The position numbers and the translations under genes are program-made. A stretch of DNA of 64,000 nucleotides from Thalassolituus hydrocarboniclasticus (GTDB taxonomy: Bacteria > Pseudomonadota > Gammaproteobacteria > Pseudomonadales > Oceanobacteraceae). Positions within the stretch are counted from its first letter, which is position 1, and each line of letters begins with the position of its first letter. Under the pieces are notes generated by a model that saw only the letters and a program-made list of their open reading frames with translations, had not been told where the DNA came from and did not search any database. This document shows, in pieces, positions 8,728-16,099 of the stretch. The stretch lies in assembly GCF_025345565.1 (NCBI RefSeq), contig NZ_CP054475.1, positions 763,501 through 827,500 of the forward strand, written 5' to 3'.

Positions 8728-9045
8728 TTACAGATCGACCCAGATCCGTCCATCGCGGATTTCGTGCGCAACGGCGGTTAAACGCTGGCCCTGACAGGGG
8801 CCGGCGATGCACTGACCATCTTCAATCAGAAACAATGCACCGTGCATGGCGCACTGAATCAGGCAACCATCGCTGTCGAGAAACTGGTCCGGTAACCATT
8901 CCAGATTAATGCCCAGATGCGGGCACTGATTGTGATAGACGAAGAACTGTCCCTGTTTGTGCACAACAAAGACCGACTGGCCTTCGAGTTCAAAACCTTT
9001 ACTCTGTCCTTCCGCAATTGTGTCTGTGTGGCACAATGCCCGCAT
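8728..9045 (-). CDS. Rieske [2Fe-2S] domain protein
   Basis: A stand-alone Rieske ferredoxin-like protein of 105 residues. The two cluster-binding boxes are CPHLG (Cys, His) and CAMHGA (Cys, His), typical of soluble NirD/ferredoxin-type Rieske proteins. No signal peptide is seen, so it is probably cytoplasmic. I chose the ATG at 9045 (MRALCHTDT) because AGGAAAG lies a few bases upstream; the frame stays open to 9135. It is divergent from the iron permease, with only 32 bp between start codons, so each promoter must reach into the other's coding sequence. Its redox partner is unknown. Confidence 0.88.
   Translation of the reverse strand: MRALCHTDTIAEGQSKGFELEGQSVFVVHKQGQFFVYHNQCPHLGINLEWLPDQFLDSDGCLIQCAMHGALFLIEDGQCIAGPCQGQRLTAVAHEIRDGRIWVDL
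9029..9044 (+). promoter_or_regulatory. Candidate sigma-54 promoter ahead of the iron permease
   Basis: TGGCAC, 5 bases, CCGCA: a perfect -24 half and a GC at -12 with the correct GG-N10-GC spacing. Transcription would start near 9056, 22 bp before the permease ATG. It lies in the first codons of the Rieske gene, so chance similarity is possible. Confidence 0.3.
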
Positions 9046-9077
9046 ATTCTTTCCTGCAGCCTGAGTTAATTCCTGCG

Positions 9078-10073
9078 ATGAACACCGCCCTGAAGCGGCG
9101 CAAGCATATCCTGCTGTTATGCCTGCTGCTACCACTGATCTTTATTCTGCTGGGCCTGGCCAGTGGCAGCCAGAGTCTGGACTGGCTGCTGCATACCGAT
9201 GTTGGCCAGACCATTCTCTGGCAGATCCGCCTGCCACGGGTGCTGATGGCCTTTCTGGTGGGGGCTCTGCTGGCCTGGGCCGGGGTACTGATTCAGGGCA
9301 TGGTGCGCAATCCACTGGCCGATCCGGGGCTGATCGGTGTATCCGGTGGTGCGGCGGTGGCGGCGGCCGTGTTTGTGGTGCTGCAGGCTGCGGGTCTGGC
9401 CTTGCCTTACTGGGCGCAGCCCATCGCCGCCTTTGCCGGTGGTGTGGTGGCGCTGCTGCTGGTGTTGCGCCTCGGCCTGCAGGGTAATTCCCTGCACGCC
9501 ATGAGCTTTCTGATTCTGGCCGGGATTGCGGTGAATGTTCTGGCCGGAGCTTTGATTGGTTTGTTGTCGTATATGGCCAGTGACGATGCACTGCGCCAGA
9601 TTACCTTCTGGTCGCTGGGCAGTTTATCCGGCGCCAACTGGGGTTGGGTCGGGGCGATGAGCGCGGTGCTGCTGGGCGCGGTGATCTTCTGGCCCAAACG
9701 TTTACGCAATCTGGATGCGCTGTTGCTGGGCGAAGTGGAAGCCCGCTCGCTGGGCGTTTCGGTCAGTCGTCTGCAGTGGCAGGTCGTTATCTGGGTTGCG
9801 CTCTGTGTGGCACTGGCGGTATCGGCCAGTGGTGTGATCGGCTTTATTGGCCTGATCAGCCCGCATATTGCTCGTCTGTTAACCGGTGCTGCACACCAGC
9901 GGGTACTGCCGCTGGCGGTGGTGCTGGGCGGCTGTTTGCTGGTGGCGGCTGATATGTTGTCACGGGTGATTGTGGCGCCGGCGGAACTGCCGATCGGTAT
10001 CGTTACCACATTGCTGGGCGCGCCACTGTTTATTGCGCTGATGATTCGCGAGAAGAAGAGGTTGGCATGGTGA
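9078..10073 (+). CDS. FecCD-family iron/haem ABC transporter permease
   Basis: Inner-membrane permease of 331 residues with about ten hydrophobic segments. Family blocks are RLPRVLMAFLVGALLAWAG, RNPLADPGLIGVSGGAA and GLISPHIARLL, typical of BtuC/FhuB/HmuU proteins that import Fe-siderophore, haem or B12. I chose the ATG at 9078 (MNTALKRRK); in-frame ATGs further upstream lie within the divergent Rieske gene. It overlaps the ATPase gene by 7 bp. No substrate-binding protein or TonB receptor is adjacent, so the substrate cannot be fixed. Confidence 0.9.
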   Translation: MNTALKRRKHILLLCLLLPLIFILLGLASGSQSLDWLLHTDVGQTILWQIRLPRVLMAFLVGALLAWAGVLIQGMVRNPLADPGLIGVSGGAAVAAAVFVVLQAAGLALPYWAQPIAAFAGGVVALLLVLRLGLQGNSLHAMSFLILAGIAVNVLAGALIGLLSYMASDDALRQITFWSLGSLSGANWGWVGAMSAVLLGAVIFWPKRLRNLDALLLGEVEARSLGVSVSRLQWQVVIWVALCVALAVSASGVIGFIGLISPHIARLLTGAAHQRVLPLAVVLGGCLLVAADMLSRVIVAPAELPIGIVTTLLGAPLFIALMIREKKRLAW

Positions 10074-10831
10074 GCCCTGACACTCTGATTCAGGCTTCCG
10101 GGCTGGGCTTAAGCCGCGCCGGCGCTGCCATTGTGGATGATGTCGGTTTTCAGCTGGCTCGCGGTGAGCTGGTGATGCTGGTGGGGCCCAACGGCGCGGG
10201 TAAATCGACGCTGATGAATATGCTGGCCGGTATGCTGCAGCCTGATCGTGGCATGCTGCAGTTTAGTCAGCAGGATACCTGTAACTGGCAGCGTCGTGAC
10301 TGGGCGCAACGGGTCACCCTGGTGCCACAGCTGAGTCCGATGAATTTTCCGCTGTCGGTGAGTGAGGTGGTGCAGCTGGGTGGTCTGGCGCACAGTGACT
10401 CGGTGGTGGCGCTGCGCACTCAGGTGCAGGACGCGTTACAGGCCTGGGATATCGCTTATCTGGCCGGGCGCGATGTACGTCTGTTGTCGGGTGGTGAGCA
10501 ACAGCGTTGTCAGCTGGCGCGCAGCTGGATTCAGGTGAATCAGGCTGACAGTCAGCTGTGGCTGCTGGATGAGCCTCTGAGTGCGCTCGATCTGCGCCAT
10601 CAGCAGCAGTGTATGAGCCATATCCGCCAGCTGACGGCCACGGGTAAGAGTGTGCTGATGGTGGTGCACGATCTGAATCTGGCGCGGCGCTATGCCGATC
10701 GTGTGCTGCTGCTCTGTTGTGGTCGTCTGGTCGCGGACGGGCCGGCGCGGGAGGTATTAACGGCGGAGCAGGTCAGTGACACCTTCCGCGTTGAGACGGT
10801 GCTCGAGGGGGATTACCTGCACTGGGTGTGA
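10067..10831 (+). CDS. HmuV/FecE-like ABC transporter ATPase
   Basis: ATP-binding subunit, 254 residues, partner of the preceding permease. Walker A is GPNGAGKST, the Q-loop is in LVPQLS, the signature is LSGGEQQR, Walker B is LWLLDEPLSALD and the switch His is in VVHDLN. The length and LSGGEQQRCQLARSW block resemble the haemin ATPase HmuV, but FecE and FhuC types cannot be excluded. It ends 23 bp before the terminator T-run of a convergent, Fur-type-promoter RNA unit, which supports an iron-related role. Confidence 0.88.
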   Translation: MVSPDTLIQASGLGLSRAGAAIVDDVGFQLARGELVMLVGPNGAGKSTLMNMLAGMLQPDRGMLQFSQQDTCNWQRRDWAQRVTLVPQLSPMNFPLSVSEVVQLGGLAHSDSVVALRTQVQDALQAWDIAYLAGRDVRLLSGGEQQRCQLARSWIQVNQADSQLWLLDEPLSALDLRHQQQCMSHIRQLTATGKSVLMVVHDLNLARRYADRVLLLCCGRLVADGPAREVLTAEQVSDTFRVETVLEGDYLHWV

Positions 10832-10854
10832 ATAAGCCGACGCGGATAGCCGAT

Positions 10855-10890
10855 AAAAAAACGCCCCTCGACTCTGAAAGAGAGAGGGGC
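10855..10890 (-). terminator. Intrinsic terminator of the candidate iron-responsive small RNA
   Basis: Arms GCCCCTC and GAGGGGC (10863-10890) contain a nested CTCT-TTC-AGAG stem and are followed on the minus strand by GTTTTTTT (T7 at 10855-10861). The plus-strand direction has no T-run, so it serves minus-strand transcription. Confidence 0.88.
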
Positions 10891-10978
10891 AAAGCAACCG
10901 TGATTAGCTTGATGAGAGAGATCTCCACCCCGACAACAAAATGAGGTGTTGAACACCGGCGCCATCTCTGACGTCGAT
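10855..10978 (-). ncRNA. Candidate PrrF-like, Fur-repressed small RNA
   Basis: A 124-nt minus-strand unit lies between a consensus-like promoter (TTGACA, 17 bp, TATTGT) overlapped by Fur-type sequences and a strong intrinsic terminator. No plausible reading frame starts within it. The segment CTCATCAAGCTAATCACGG near the 3' third closely resembles, as I recall it, the conserved core of Pseudomonas PrrF RNAs, which pair with mRNAs of iron-using proteins (sodB, sdh, acnB) under iron starvation. A GAGATGGCGCCGGTGTT segment near the 5' end may match another PrrF block. Its neighbour is a haem/iron-type ABC transporter. The start site is estimated from the -10 box. Confidence 0.72.
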
Positions 10979-10984
10979 GGGTAA

Positions 10985-11029
10985 ACAATAATGATTCTCA
11001 AAAACATTGTCAATAATAATTCTCATTTA
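10985..11029 (-). promoter_or_regulatory. Sigma-70 promoter with two Fur-like boxes for the small RNA
   Basis: On the minus strand, -35 TTGACA (11013-11008) and -10 TATTGT (10990-10985) are 17 bp apart. One Fur-like box covers the -10 region (minus strand TTGAGAATCATTATT, 10987-11001); a second (plus strand AATAATAATTCTCATTT, 11012-11028) abuts the -35. TGAGAATCATTATT differs at only two positions from the matching part of the classical Fur consensus. Confidence 0.78.
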
Positions 11030-11062
11030 TATTTGAGGCATTCCTGAGCATATTCAGAGCAC

Positions 11063-11098
11063 AAAAAAGCCGTGGCAGAAAACTGTCACGGCTTTTTT
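11063..11098. terminator. Bidirectional intrinsic terminator after the cyclic-nucleotide-binding gene
   Basis: A 16-bp stem, AAAAAAGCCGTGGCAG against CTGTCACGGCTTTTTT, with loop AAAA and one G-T wobble. It lies 22 bp past the stop of the minus-strand gene at 11120 and isolates it from the small RNA promoter. Confidence 0.88.
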
Positions 11099-11119
11099 GT
11101 TTCCCACAGGGTGCGGCGT

Positions 11120-11914
11120 TTATTCTTTGTCGATCAGTTGCTGATTCATCAGTGTGATGCGGCGCGCCAGGTTTTCAATCAGATTCACCGCCGCTTTCGG
11201 CTGAGCTTCGATCAGCAGGATAAAGTCATGCTGTGGCACAGCCATAATGGTGCACGGCGTGCGGGCAATCACAGTAGCGCTGCGTGGCTCGCCGGTAAAT
11301 ACCGCCATGGCACCGAAGACTTCTTCTTCGCCGATATCGCCGACTTTGACGCCATCAACAAAGACATCCGCTTCACCACTGATAATGGTGTACACATGCT
11401 CCGCCGGGTCACCCTGCTGGATAATGACATCGCCGGGCTGAATGTTCTGGAAGCCGGCGGTTGGCCTTACCTGGGTTTTGAAGGTGTCAGCCAGATAGTT
11501 CAGCAACAGGGCATTCTGGCACACCAGAAAGTGGCTCCAGTAATGCTGGCGGCGTTTGTCGGAATAGACGTGGCGCAGGAAGCGGTCGCGGTCAATCGGG
11601 ATCAGTTCAACGTATTCATCGGTACGCAGTACCGGTAAAGGCAGATCAAAGGAGTGGATGATGCCAATCAGGTCACCTTCGTCAAAACTGACCAGATTCT
11701 GGCCGTTTTTACTCAGGTGCAGCATGCCATCCTGAATCAGAAAAAACTGGTCACGGTCGAAGTGCTCGTAAAGATCGTCGACGCTTTCCAGTGTGATGGG
11801 CGTATTACTCAGTTCAAACCCTTCGAGCAGCAGCCGTACCAGATGAGAAATCCGGTTAATTAACTGTTCGATGGTGTCTGATGGTTTGCCAACCAGAAAC
11901 ATGCTATCCCCCAC
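11120..11914 (-). CDS. Cyclic-nucleotide-binding domain protein without DNA-binding domain
   Basis: A 264-residue cytoplasmic protein. The C-terminal half (about 150-250) is a CRP-type nucleotide-binding barrel with GDVIIQQGDPAEHVYTIISG and the phosphate cassette FGAMAVFTGEPRSATV, in which the PR-S-A-T residues suit cAMP or cGMP. The N-terminal half (about 40-120) resembles a degenerate second barrel (FFLIQDGMLHLSKNG, FDEGDLIG). No helix-turn-helix or catalytic domain follows, so it is probably a sensory or adaptor protein. It is a single-gene unit with its own terminator; a CTGT-N8-ACAG dyad lies 22 bp upstream of the start. Confidence 0.8.
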   Translation of the reverse strand: MGDSMFLVGKPSDTIEQLINRISHLVRLLLEGFELSNTPITLESVDDLYEHFDRDQFFLIQDGMLHLSKNGQNLVSFDEGDLIGIIHSFDLPLPVLRTDEYVELIPIDRDRFLRHVYSDKRRQHYWSHFLVCQNALLLNYLADTFKTQVRPTAGFQNIQPGDVIIQQGDPAEHVYTIISGEADVFVDGVKVGDIGEEEVFGAMAVFTGEPRSATVIARTPCTIMAVPQHDFILLIEAQPKAAVNLIENLARRITLMNQQLIDKE

Positions 11915-11935
11915 ATTTTGCCTCTTCGGGCAATC

Positions 11936-11951
11936 CTGTCATTGATCACAG
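11936..11951. promoter_or_regulatory. CTGT-N8-ACAG dyad, LexA-like or degenerate CRP-like
   Basis: CTGTCATTGATCACAG keeps the outer half-sites of a LexA box but lacks the AT-alternating centre. On the other strand, TGTGATCAATGACAG is also half of a CRP site. It is 22 bp upstream of the cyclic-nucleotide-binding gene. The remaining bases up to 12075 hold nothing else that I recognise. Confidence 0.3.
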
Positions 11952-12075
11952 GAATGTACAGCAAAACCCCGAAGGCTTGAACCTGCCATAACGGAATTTG
12001 CGCAAAAGGTACGATCAGATCAATCAGTGCTTTATAACTGACATAAATGCCAGCAGTGGTGGCGCTGTAATGTCT

Positions 12076-12420
12076 TTATTGTGCCTGGTCGCGCAGCCGG
12101 GTGCCGTGGCTGACCGACAGCAGAATCTCTTCGGCCGGAATACTGGGCGGAAAGTAACAGCCACTGATTTTGGCGTTGGCAAGGCTGACACCATCCATAC
12201 GGCAGCCGCGGAAATCAATGCCGCGCAGGTCGGCGCCGCGGAAATAGGCGTCGGTCAGGTCAATGTCCTTCAGGTTGATATTGCGCAGGTCCAGGCCGCG
12301 CAGATCACAGGCCCGCAGGTCACAGGTTTTGCCGCTTTCCCGCGCTTTATTAAAGCCCTGCACATCGTCGTTGCGCAGCATTTGGTACATGGGATCCTGA
12401 CTTATGATGGGAGTAGGCAT
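12076..12420 (-). CDS. Pentapeptide-repeat protein
   Basis: A 114-residue protein whose centre (about 33-85) is a run of A(D/N)LxX-type pentapeptides: CDLRA, CDLRG, LDLRN, INLKD, IDLTD, AYFRG, ADLRG, IDFRG. Such runs fold into a right-handed quadrilateral beta-helix. At about ten repeats it is shorter than gyrase-protecting Qnr/MfpA proteins, so a gyrase role should not be assumed. It is divergent from polB, with 52 bp between starts. Function is unknown. Confidence 0.82.
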   Translation of the reverse strand: MPTPIISQDPMYQMLRNDDVQGFNKARESGKTCDLRACDLRGLDLRNINLKDIDLTDAYFRGADLRGIDFRGCRMDGVSLANAKISGCYFPPSIPAEEILLSVSHGTRLRDQAQ

Positions 12421-12472
12421 AGGTTATTCCTTAATTACGGTAAACTCCGTTCTTTCAAGTATAGATCGCCCT

Positions 12473-14929
12473 ATGAACAACGCTTTTCTGCTGACCAGCA
12501 GCTGGACCGACCTTCAGGAAAATGACGGCCTGCACACTGTGCTGACGTTCTGGTGGCATACCGCGCACGGACCTGTGCGCCAGCAGATCCGCCAGCCGGC
12601 GGTGTGTTTTATTGACCGTGAACATGCTGCCCGGGCCGCCGATATTGCCCGCACCCTCAACTGGCCGGTGCGCATCGCCGATGTGCCGCTGCACAGTTTT
12701 GCCGCACAGCCGGCCAGTGCCTGTTATCTGCCCTCGTCTTACACCTACCGCTGGCGCGATGTTTTACTTGAGCAGGGCATTATTTGCCGCGAGGTGGATA
12801 TCCGACCGACCGACCGTTATCTGATGGAACGCTTTATTTATGGCGCAGCACAGCTGCCCGACAGACTGGTCGCAGATGAGCAACGGCCGTTTTCACATGA
12901 GCAGAGCGGACGTTTGCGGGCGCTGCCGGCCGGACAGTCGGCGTTTCCCGCACTGCCACCTTTCCGCTGCGTATCACTGGATATCGAAACCTCTTTTCCG
13001 CGCCGCGGAGAGCCTGACCGGCTGTTTTCCATTGGCTTTTATGCCGATGACTGGCAACAGGTGGTGATGGTTGACGAAGGGCAGACTGTTGAGGATCAGG
13101 CTGGTGAGGATCAGGAAAAGCATGACGGACTGGAGCTGGTGGCCGATGAGGCGGCGTTACTGCGGCGTTTTCTGCAATTAATAGCCGACTACGATCCGGA
13201 CGTAATCATGGGCTGGAACGTTATTCAGTTCGATTTTGATTTTTTACGGCGCAAATGCGTTGAGCACAGCATTCCATTCACTATTGGCCGTGACGGCAGC
13301 GAGTTAAGCTGGCGGGTCAGTGCCAATAATCCCGACCGGATTTTTCTGCATATTGCCGGCCGTGTCGTGCTTGACGGCATCGACCTGCTGCGTAATGCCA
13401 CCTGGCAGTTTGAGAGTTTTGCCCTGAATGATGTTGCCCAGTATTTTCTCGGTGACAGCAAGCTGCTGCAGAGCGATGACCGCGGCGGTGATATTGAATA
13501 TTTATTTATTCATGATAAAGCCGCTTTGGCGGCTTATAACCTGAAAGACTGCGAACTGGTCTGGCGGATTTTTGAAAAGGCCGACCTGCTGAACTTTACC
13601 ATCGAACGTGCCCATATGACTGGCCTCAGCATGGACCGTATGGGCGGTTCGGTTGCAGCCTTTGAAAATATGTATCTGCCGCGCCTGCACCGCGCAGGTT
13701 TTGTGGCGCCTAATATTGGTGAAGGTTATCACGCGCAGAAAAGCCCCGGTGGTTATGTGATGGATTCACGCCCCGGATTATTTGAGCATGTGCTGGTACT
13801 GGATTTTAAGAGTCTGTACCCGTCGATTATCCGCACCTTTAAAATTGATCCGATGGGCCTGGCTGAAGGCCTGCGTCTGGCGGAAAAAAGCACCGAAGCC
13901 CGCGATATTGTGCCTGGCTTTTTTGGCGCGCAGTTTCATCAAGAGCAACATATCCTGCCGGAACTTATCCGGGTACTGGGTGATAAACGCGAGCAGGCGA
14001 AAAAAGCCGGTAATAAAGCCCTGAGTCAGGCGATTAAAGTGATTATGGCTTCCTGTTATGGCGTACTGGGCTCCGACGGTTGCCGGTTTTACGATACCCG
14101 TCTGGCCAGTTCCATTACCCTGCGCGGCCATCAGATTATTCAGCAGAGCTCAGCCTGGATTGAAGAGCAGGGCTTTGATGTGATTTATGGCGATACCGAT
14201 TCGGTCTTTGTCTGGCTCAAGCGCAGTGTCAGCGATGCTGAAGCGGACAGCCTTGGTCAGCGCCTGGTACGCGAACTGAACCAGTGGTGGGCTGAACGTT
14301 TACCGCAGGAATTTGGCATCGAAAGTTTTCTGGAAATGGAATACGAAACCCATTACCGGCGCTTTTTTATGCCCTCTATCCGCGGGGAAGAAACCGGCAG
14401 CAAAAAGCGCTATGCCGGTCTGATAAAAAATAGCAGTGGTGAAAGCGAACTGGTGTTTAAAGGACTGGAAGCGGTCCGTTCCGACTGGACACCGCTGGCG
14501 CGCCAGTTTCAGACGGAATTATACCGCCGTATTTTTTTGCAGGAACCTTATCAGGACTGGCTGCGCGAACAGGTGCAGAGCCTGTTAACCGGCAAGCTGG
14601 ATCATTTGCTGACTTATCGCCGGCGTCTGCGCCGGCCGTTACCCGCGTATCAGAAAAATATTCCGCCCCATGCCCAGGCCGCGGCCAAGCTGGAGCAATG
14701 GCTGGCATTAAAAGGGTTACCTTCGCGTTTTGCCGAGCGTGGCGGCTGGATTACCTATCGCTGGACGGTGAACGGCCCGGAACCGGTCTGGCCGGATGGC
14801 AGTGCAGGTGCCGCGGCGGATTATCATCATTATCTGGAAAAACAGCTGAAACCCACGGCGGATGCTATTTTTCATTACATCGACGATGATTTTACCGCCC
14901 TGGCCGGACAGCAGATGGCTTTGTTCTGA
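12473..14929 (+). CDS. polB: DNA polymerase II (family B)
   Basis: An 818-residue family B polymerase with proofreading, used in replication restart and lesion bypass. Exonuclease motifs are LDIETSFPRRG (Exo I), NVIQFDFDFLRR (Exo II) and YNLKDCELVW (Exo III). Polymerase motifs are DFKSLYPSIIRTFKIDP (A), KVIMASCYGVLGSDG (B) and YGDTDSVF (C). All catalytic acidic residues are present. The ATG at 12473 (MNNAFLLTSSW) fits the family start; the frame is open upstream. In E. coli polB is SOS-induced, but I see no LexA box in the 52 bp upstream. Confidence 0.95.
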   Translation: MNNAFLLTSSWTDLQENDGLHTVLTFWWHTAHGPVRQQIRQPAVCFIDREHAARAADIARTLNWPVRIADVPLHSFAAQPASACYLPSSYTYRWRDVLLEQGIICREVDIRPTDRYLMERFIYGAAQLPDRLVADEQRPFSHEQSGRLRALPAGQSAFPALPPFRCVSLDIETSFPRRGEPDRLFSIGFYADDWQQVVMVDEGQTVEDQAGEDQEKHDGLELVADEAALLRRFLQLIADYDPDVIMGWNVIQFDFDFLRRKCVEHSIPFTIGRDGSELSWRVSANNPDRIFLHIAGRVVLDGIDLLRNATWQFESFALNDVAQYFLGDSKLLQSDDRGGDIEYLFIHDKAALAAYNLKDCELVWRIFEKADLLNFTIERAHMTGLSMDRMGGSVAAFENMYLPRLHRAGFVAPNIGEGYHAQKSPGGYVMDSRPGLFEHVLVLDFKSLYPSIIRTFKIDPMGLAEGLRLAEKSTEARDIVPGFFGAQFHQEQHILPELIRVLGDKREQAKKAGNKALSQAIKVIMASCYGVLGSDGCRFYDTRLASSITLRGHQIIQQSSAWIEEQGFDVIYGDTDSVFVWLKRSVSDAEADSLGQRLVRELNQWWAERLPQEFGIESFLEMEYETHYRRFFMPSIRGEETGSKKRYAGLIKNSSGESELVFKGLEAVRSDWTPLARQFQTELYRRIFLQEPYQDWLREQVQSLLTGKLDHLLTYRRRLRRPLPAYQKNIPPHAQAAAKLEQWLALKGLPSRFAERGGWITYRWTVNGPEPVWPDGSAGAAADYHHYLEKQLKPTADAIFHYIDDDFTALAGQQMALF

Positions 14930-15024
14930 CAAGGCATTAGCAGTAACAGCATTGACTGAGCAGAGGTTTTCCCCGACCTTTGTCTCTGACGTTTATGTAT
15001 CGCCCTATCGGCAAGGAGAAACCT

Positions 15025-15990
15025 GTGATCAGGACAATATTAATTAACGCACAGGGGCAGATCAGCAGTGGCGGAGCCGAGCTGATTGAGCTCTGGCGGA
15101 CGCAGCCTGAAAGCCGTATCTGGGTTGACAGTCAGCAGGCCGATGCCGAACAGGAGCGCGATATATTACAGACCTTTGGTTGTCATCCGCTGGCCATCAA
15201 AGACGCCCTGCGTGACCGTCACCCGCCGAAACTGGAAGAGTTTTCCGATCATATTTTTATTCTCTACCGTGGTATTGCAGGTTTTGATGCCGGGCTGAAT
15301 TATACCGGTCAGTCGCTGTCGTTTTTTGTCGGCGAACGTTTTCTGCTGACCCGTCATCCGCAGGCCGCCCAGAGTATCGATCGTTTGCTGGCCGATAATG
15401 GCGGTATTTATCTGCAGCGCAGTCCGGCACAGCTGGCATTGAAAATTATGCATACCTCGGCCGGGATCTATCTGGATAATATTCTGGCCTTTGAAGAACG
15501 TCTGGGTGAGCTCGAAGATGAACTGTCAGAAGCGGGCAGTGACGAGCATATGCGTGAGCTGATGAATTATAAATCACGGCTGGTGAAGTTACGCCGTACC
15601 TTTAATTATCATAAAAACATCACCGACGAGTTACGCACCGGGGAATATGCCTTTTTCCCGGACGATGAAAACATGCGCCATGTGATTAACGATCTGCACG
15701 ATCGTTTTGAGCGTCTGCACAGTCTGACTCAGATGTTTTATGATCTTTGCGGTGATCTGGTGGATGGTTATATTTCCATTACCTCGCATCAGCTGAACAG
15801 TACCATGCGCGTACTGACGGTAATTACCGCGATCTTTGTGCCACTGAGTTTTCTCGCCGGGCTTTACGGTATGAACTTTGAGTATATTCCTGAGCTTAAA
15901 TTTCAGCATGGCTATTTTATCCTGCTCGGTTTTATGGGATTTCTGGCGGTTGGATTACTCTGGCTGTTCCGGCGTATGCGCTGGCTCTGA
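15025..15990 (+). CDS. corA: CorA-family magnesium/cobalt channel
   Basis: A 321-residue inner-membrane protein. A long soluble alpha/beta and helical region precedes two C-terminal transmembrane helices. The pore signature GMN sits in LYGMNFEYIPELKFQHGY, matching CorA (YGMNF, with the MPEL loop here IPEL). CorA forms pentamers for passive Mg2+ uptake; a ZntB-like zinc role is possible because the two are hard to tell apart by eye. I chose the GTG at 15025 since AAGGAG lies six bases upstream; in-frame ATGs at 14980 and 14995 lack such a site. It ends at a bidirectional terminator. Confidence 0.88.
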   Translation: MIRTILINAQGQISSGGAELIELWRTQPESRIWVDSQQADAEQERDILQTFGCHPLAIKDALRDRHPPKLEEFSDHIFILYRGIAGFDAGLNYTGQSLSFFVGERFLLTRHPQAAQSIDRLLADNGGIYLQRSPAQLALKIMHTSAGIYLDNILAFEERLGELEDELSEAGSDEHMRELMNYKSRLVKLRRTFNYHKNITDELRTGEYAFFPDDENMRHVINDLHDRFERLHSLTQMFYDLCGDLVDGYISITSHQLNSTMRVLTVITAIFVPLSFLAGLYGMNFEYIPELKFQHGYFILLGFMGFLAVGLLWLFRRMRWL

Positions 15991-16023
15991 GGCCGGTTTC
16001 ACGTCACAGCAACAGGCAGGCAT

Positions 16024-16060
16024 AAAAAATGCCGGGGTGGAAACGCACCGGCATTTTTTT
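16024..16060. terminator. Bidirectional terminator between corA and the porin gene
   Basis: AAAAAATGCCGG pairs with CCGGCATTTTTT around a GC-rich loop. T-runs exist on both strands, fitting two convergent genes. Confidence 0.88.
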
Positions 16061-16099
16061 ATGACAAGTCTCAGAACTCTCTTTAAATAGCAGTCCCGA

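Noticed and set aside
10773-11013. Small minus-strand proteins across the Fur-type promoter region
   Set aside because: Their start codons lie upstream of or inside the promoter, so the mapped transcript cannot contain them; composition is not protein-like.
12421-12472. LexA box for polB
   Set aside because: No CTGT-N8-ACAG or close variant is present in the intergenic region.
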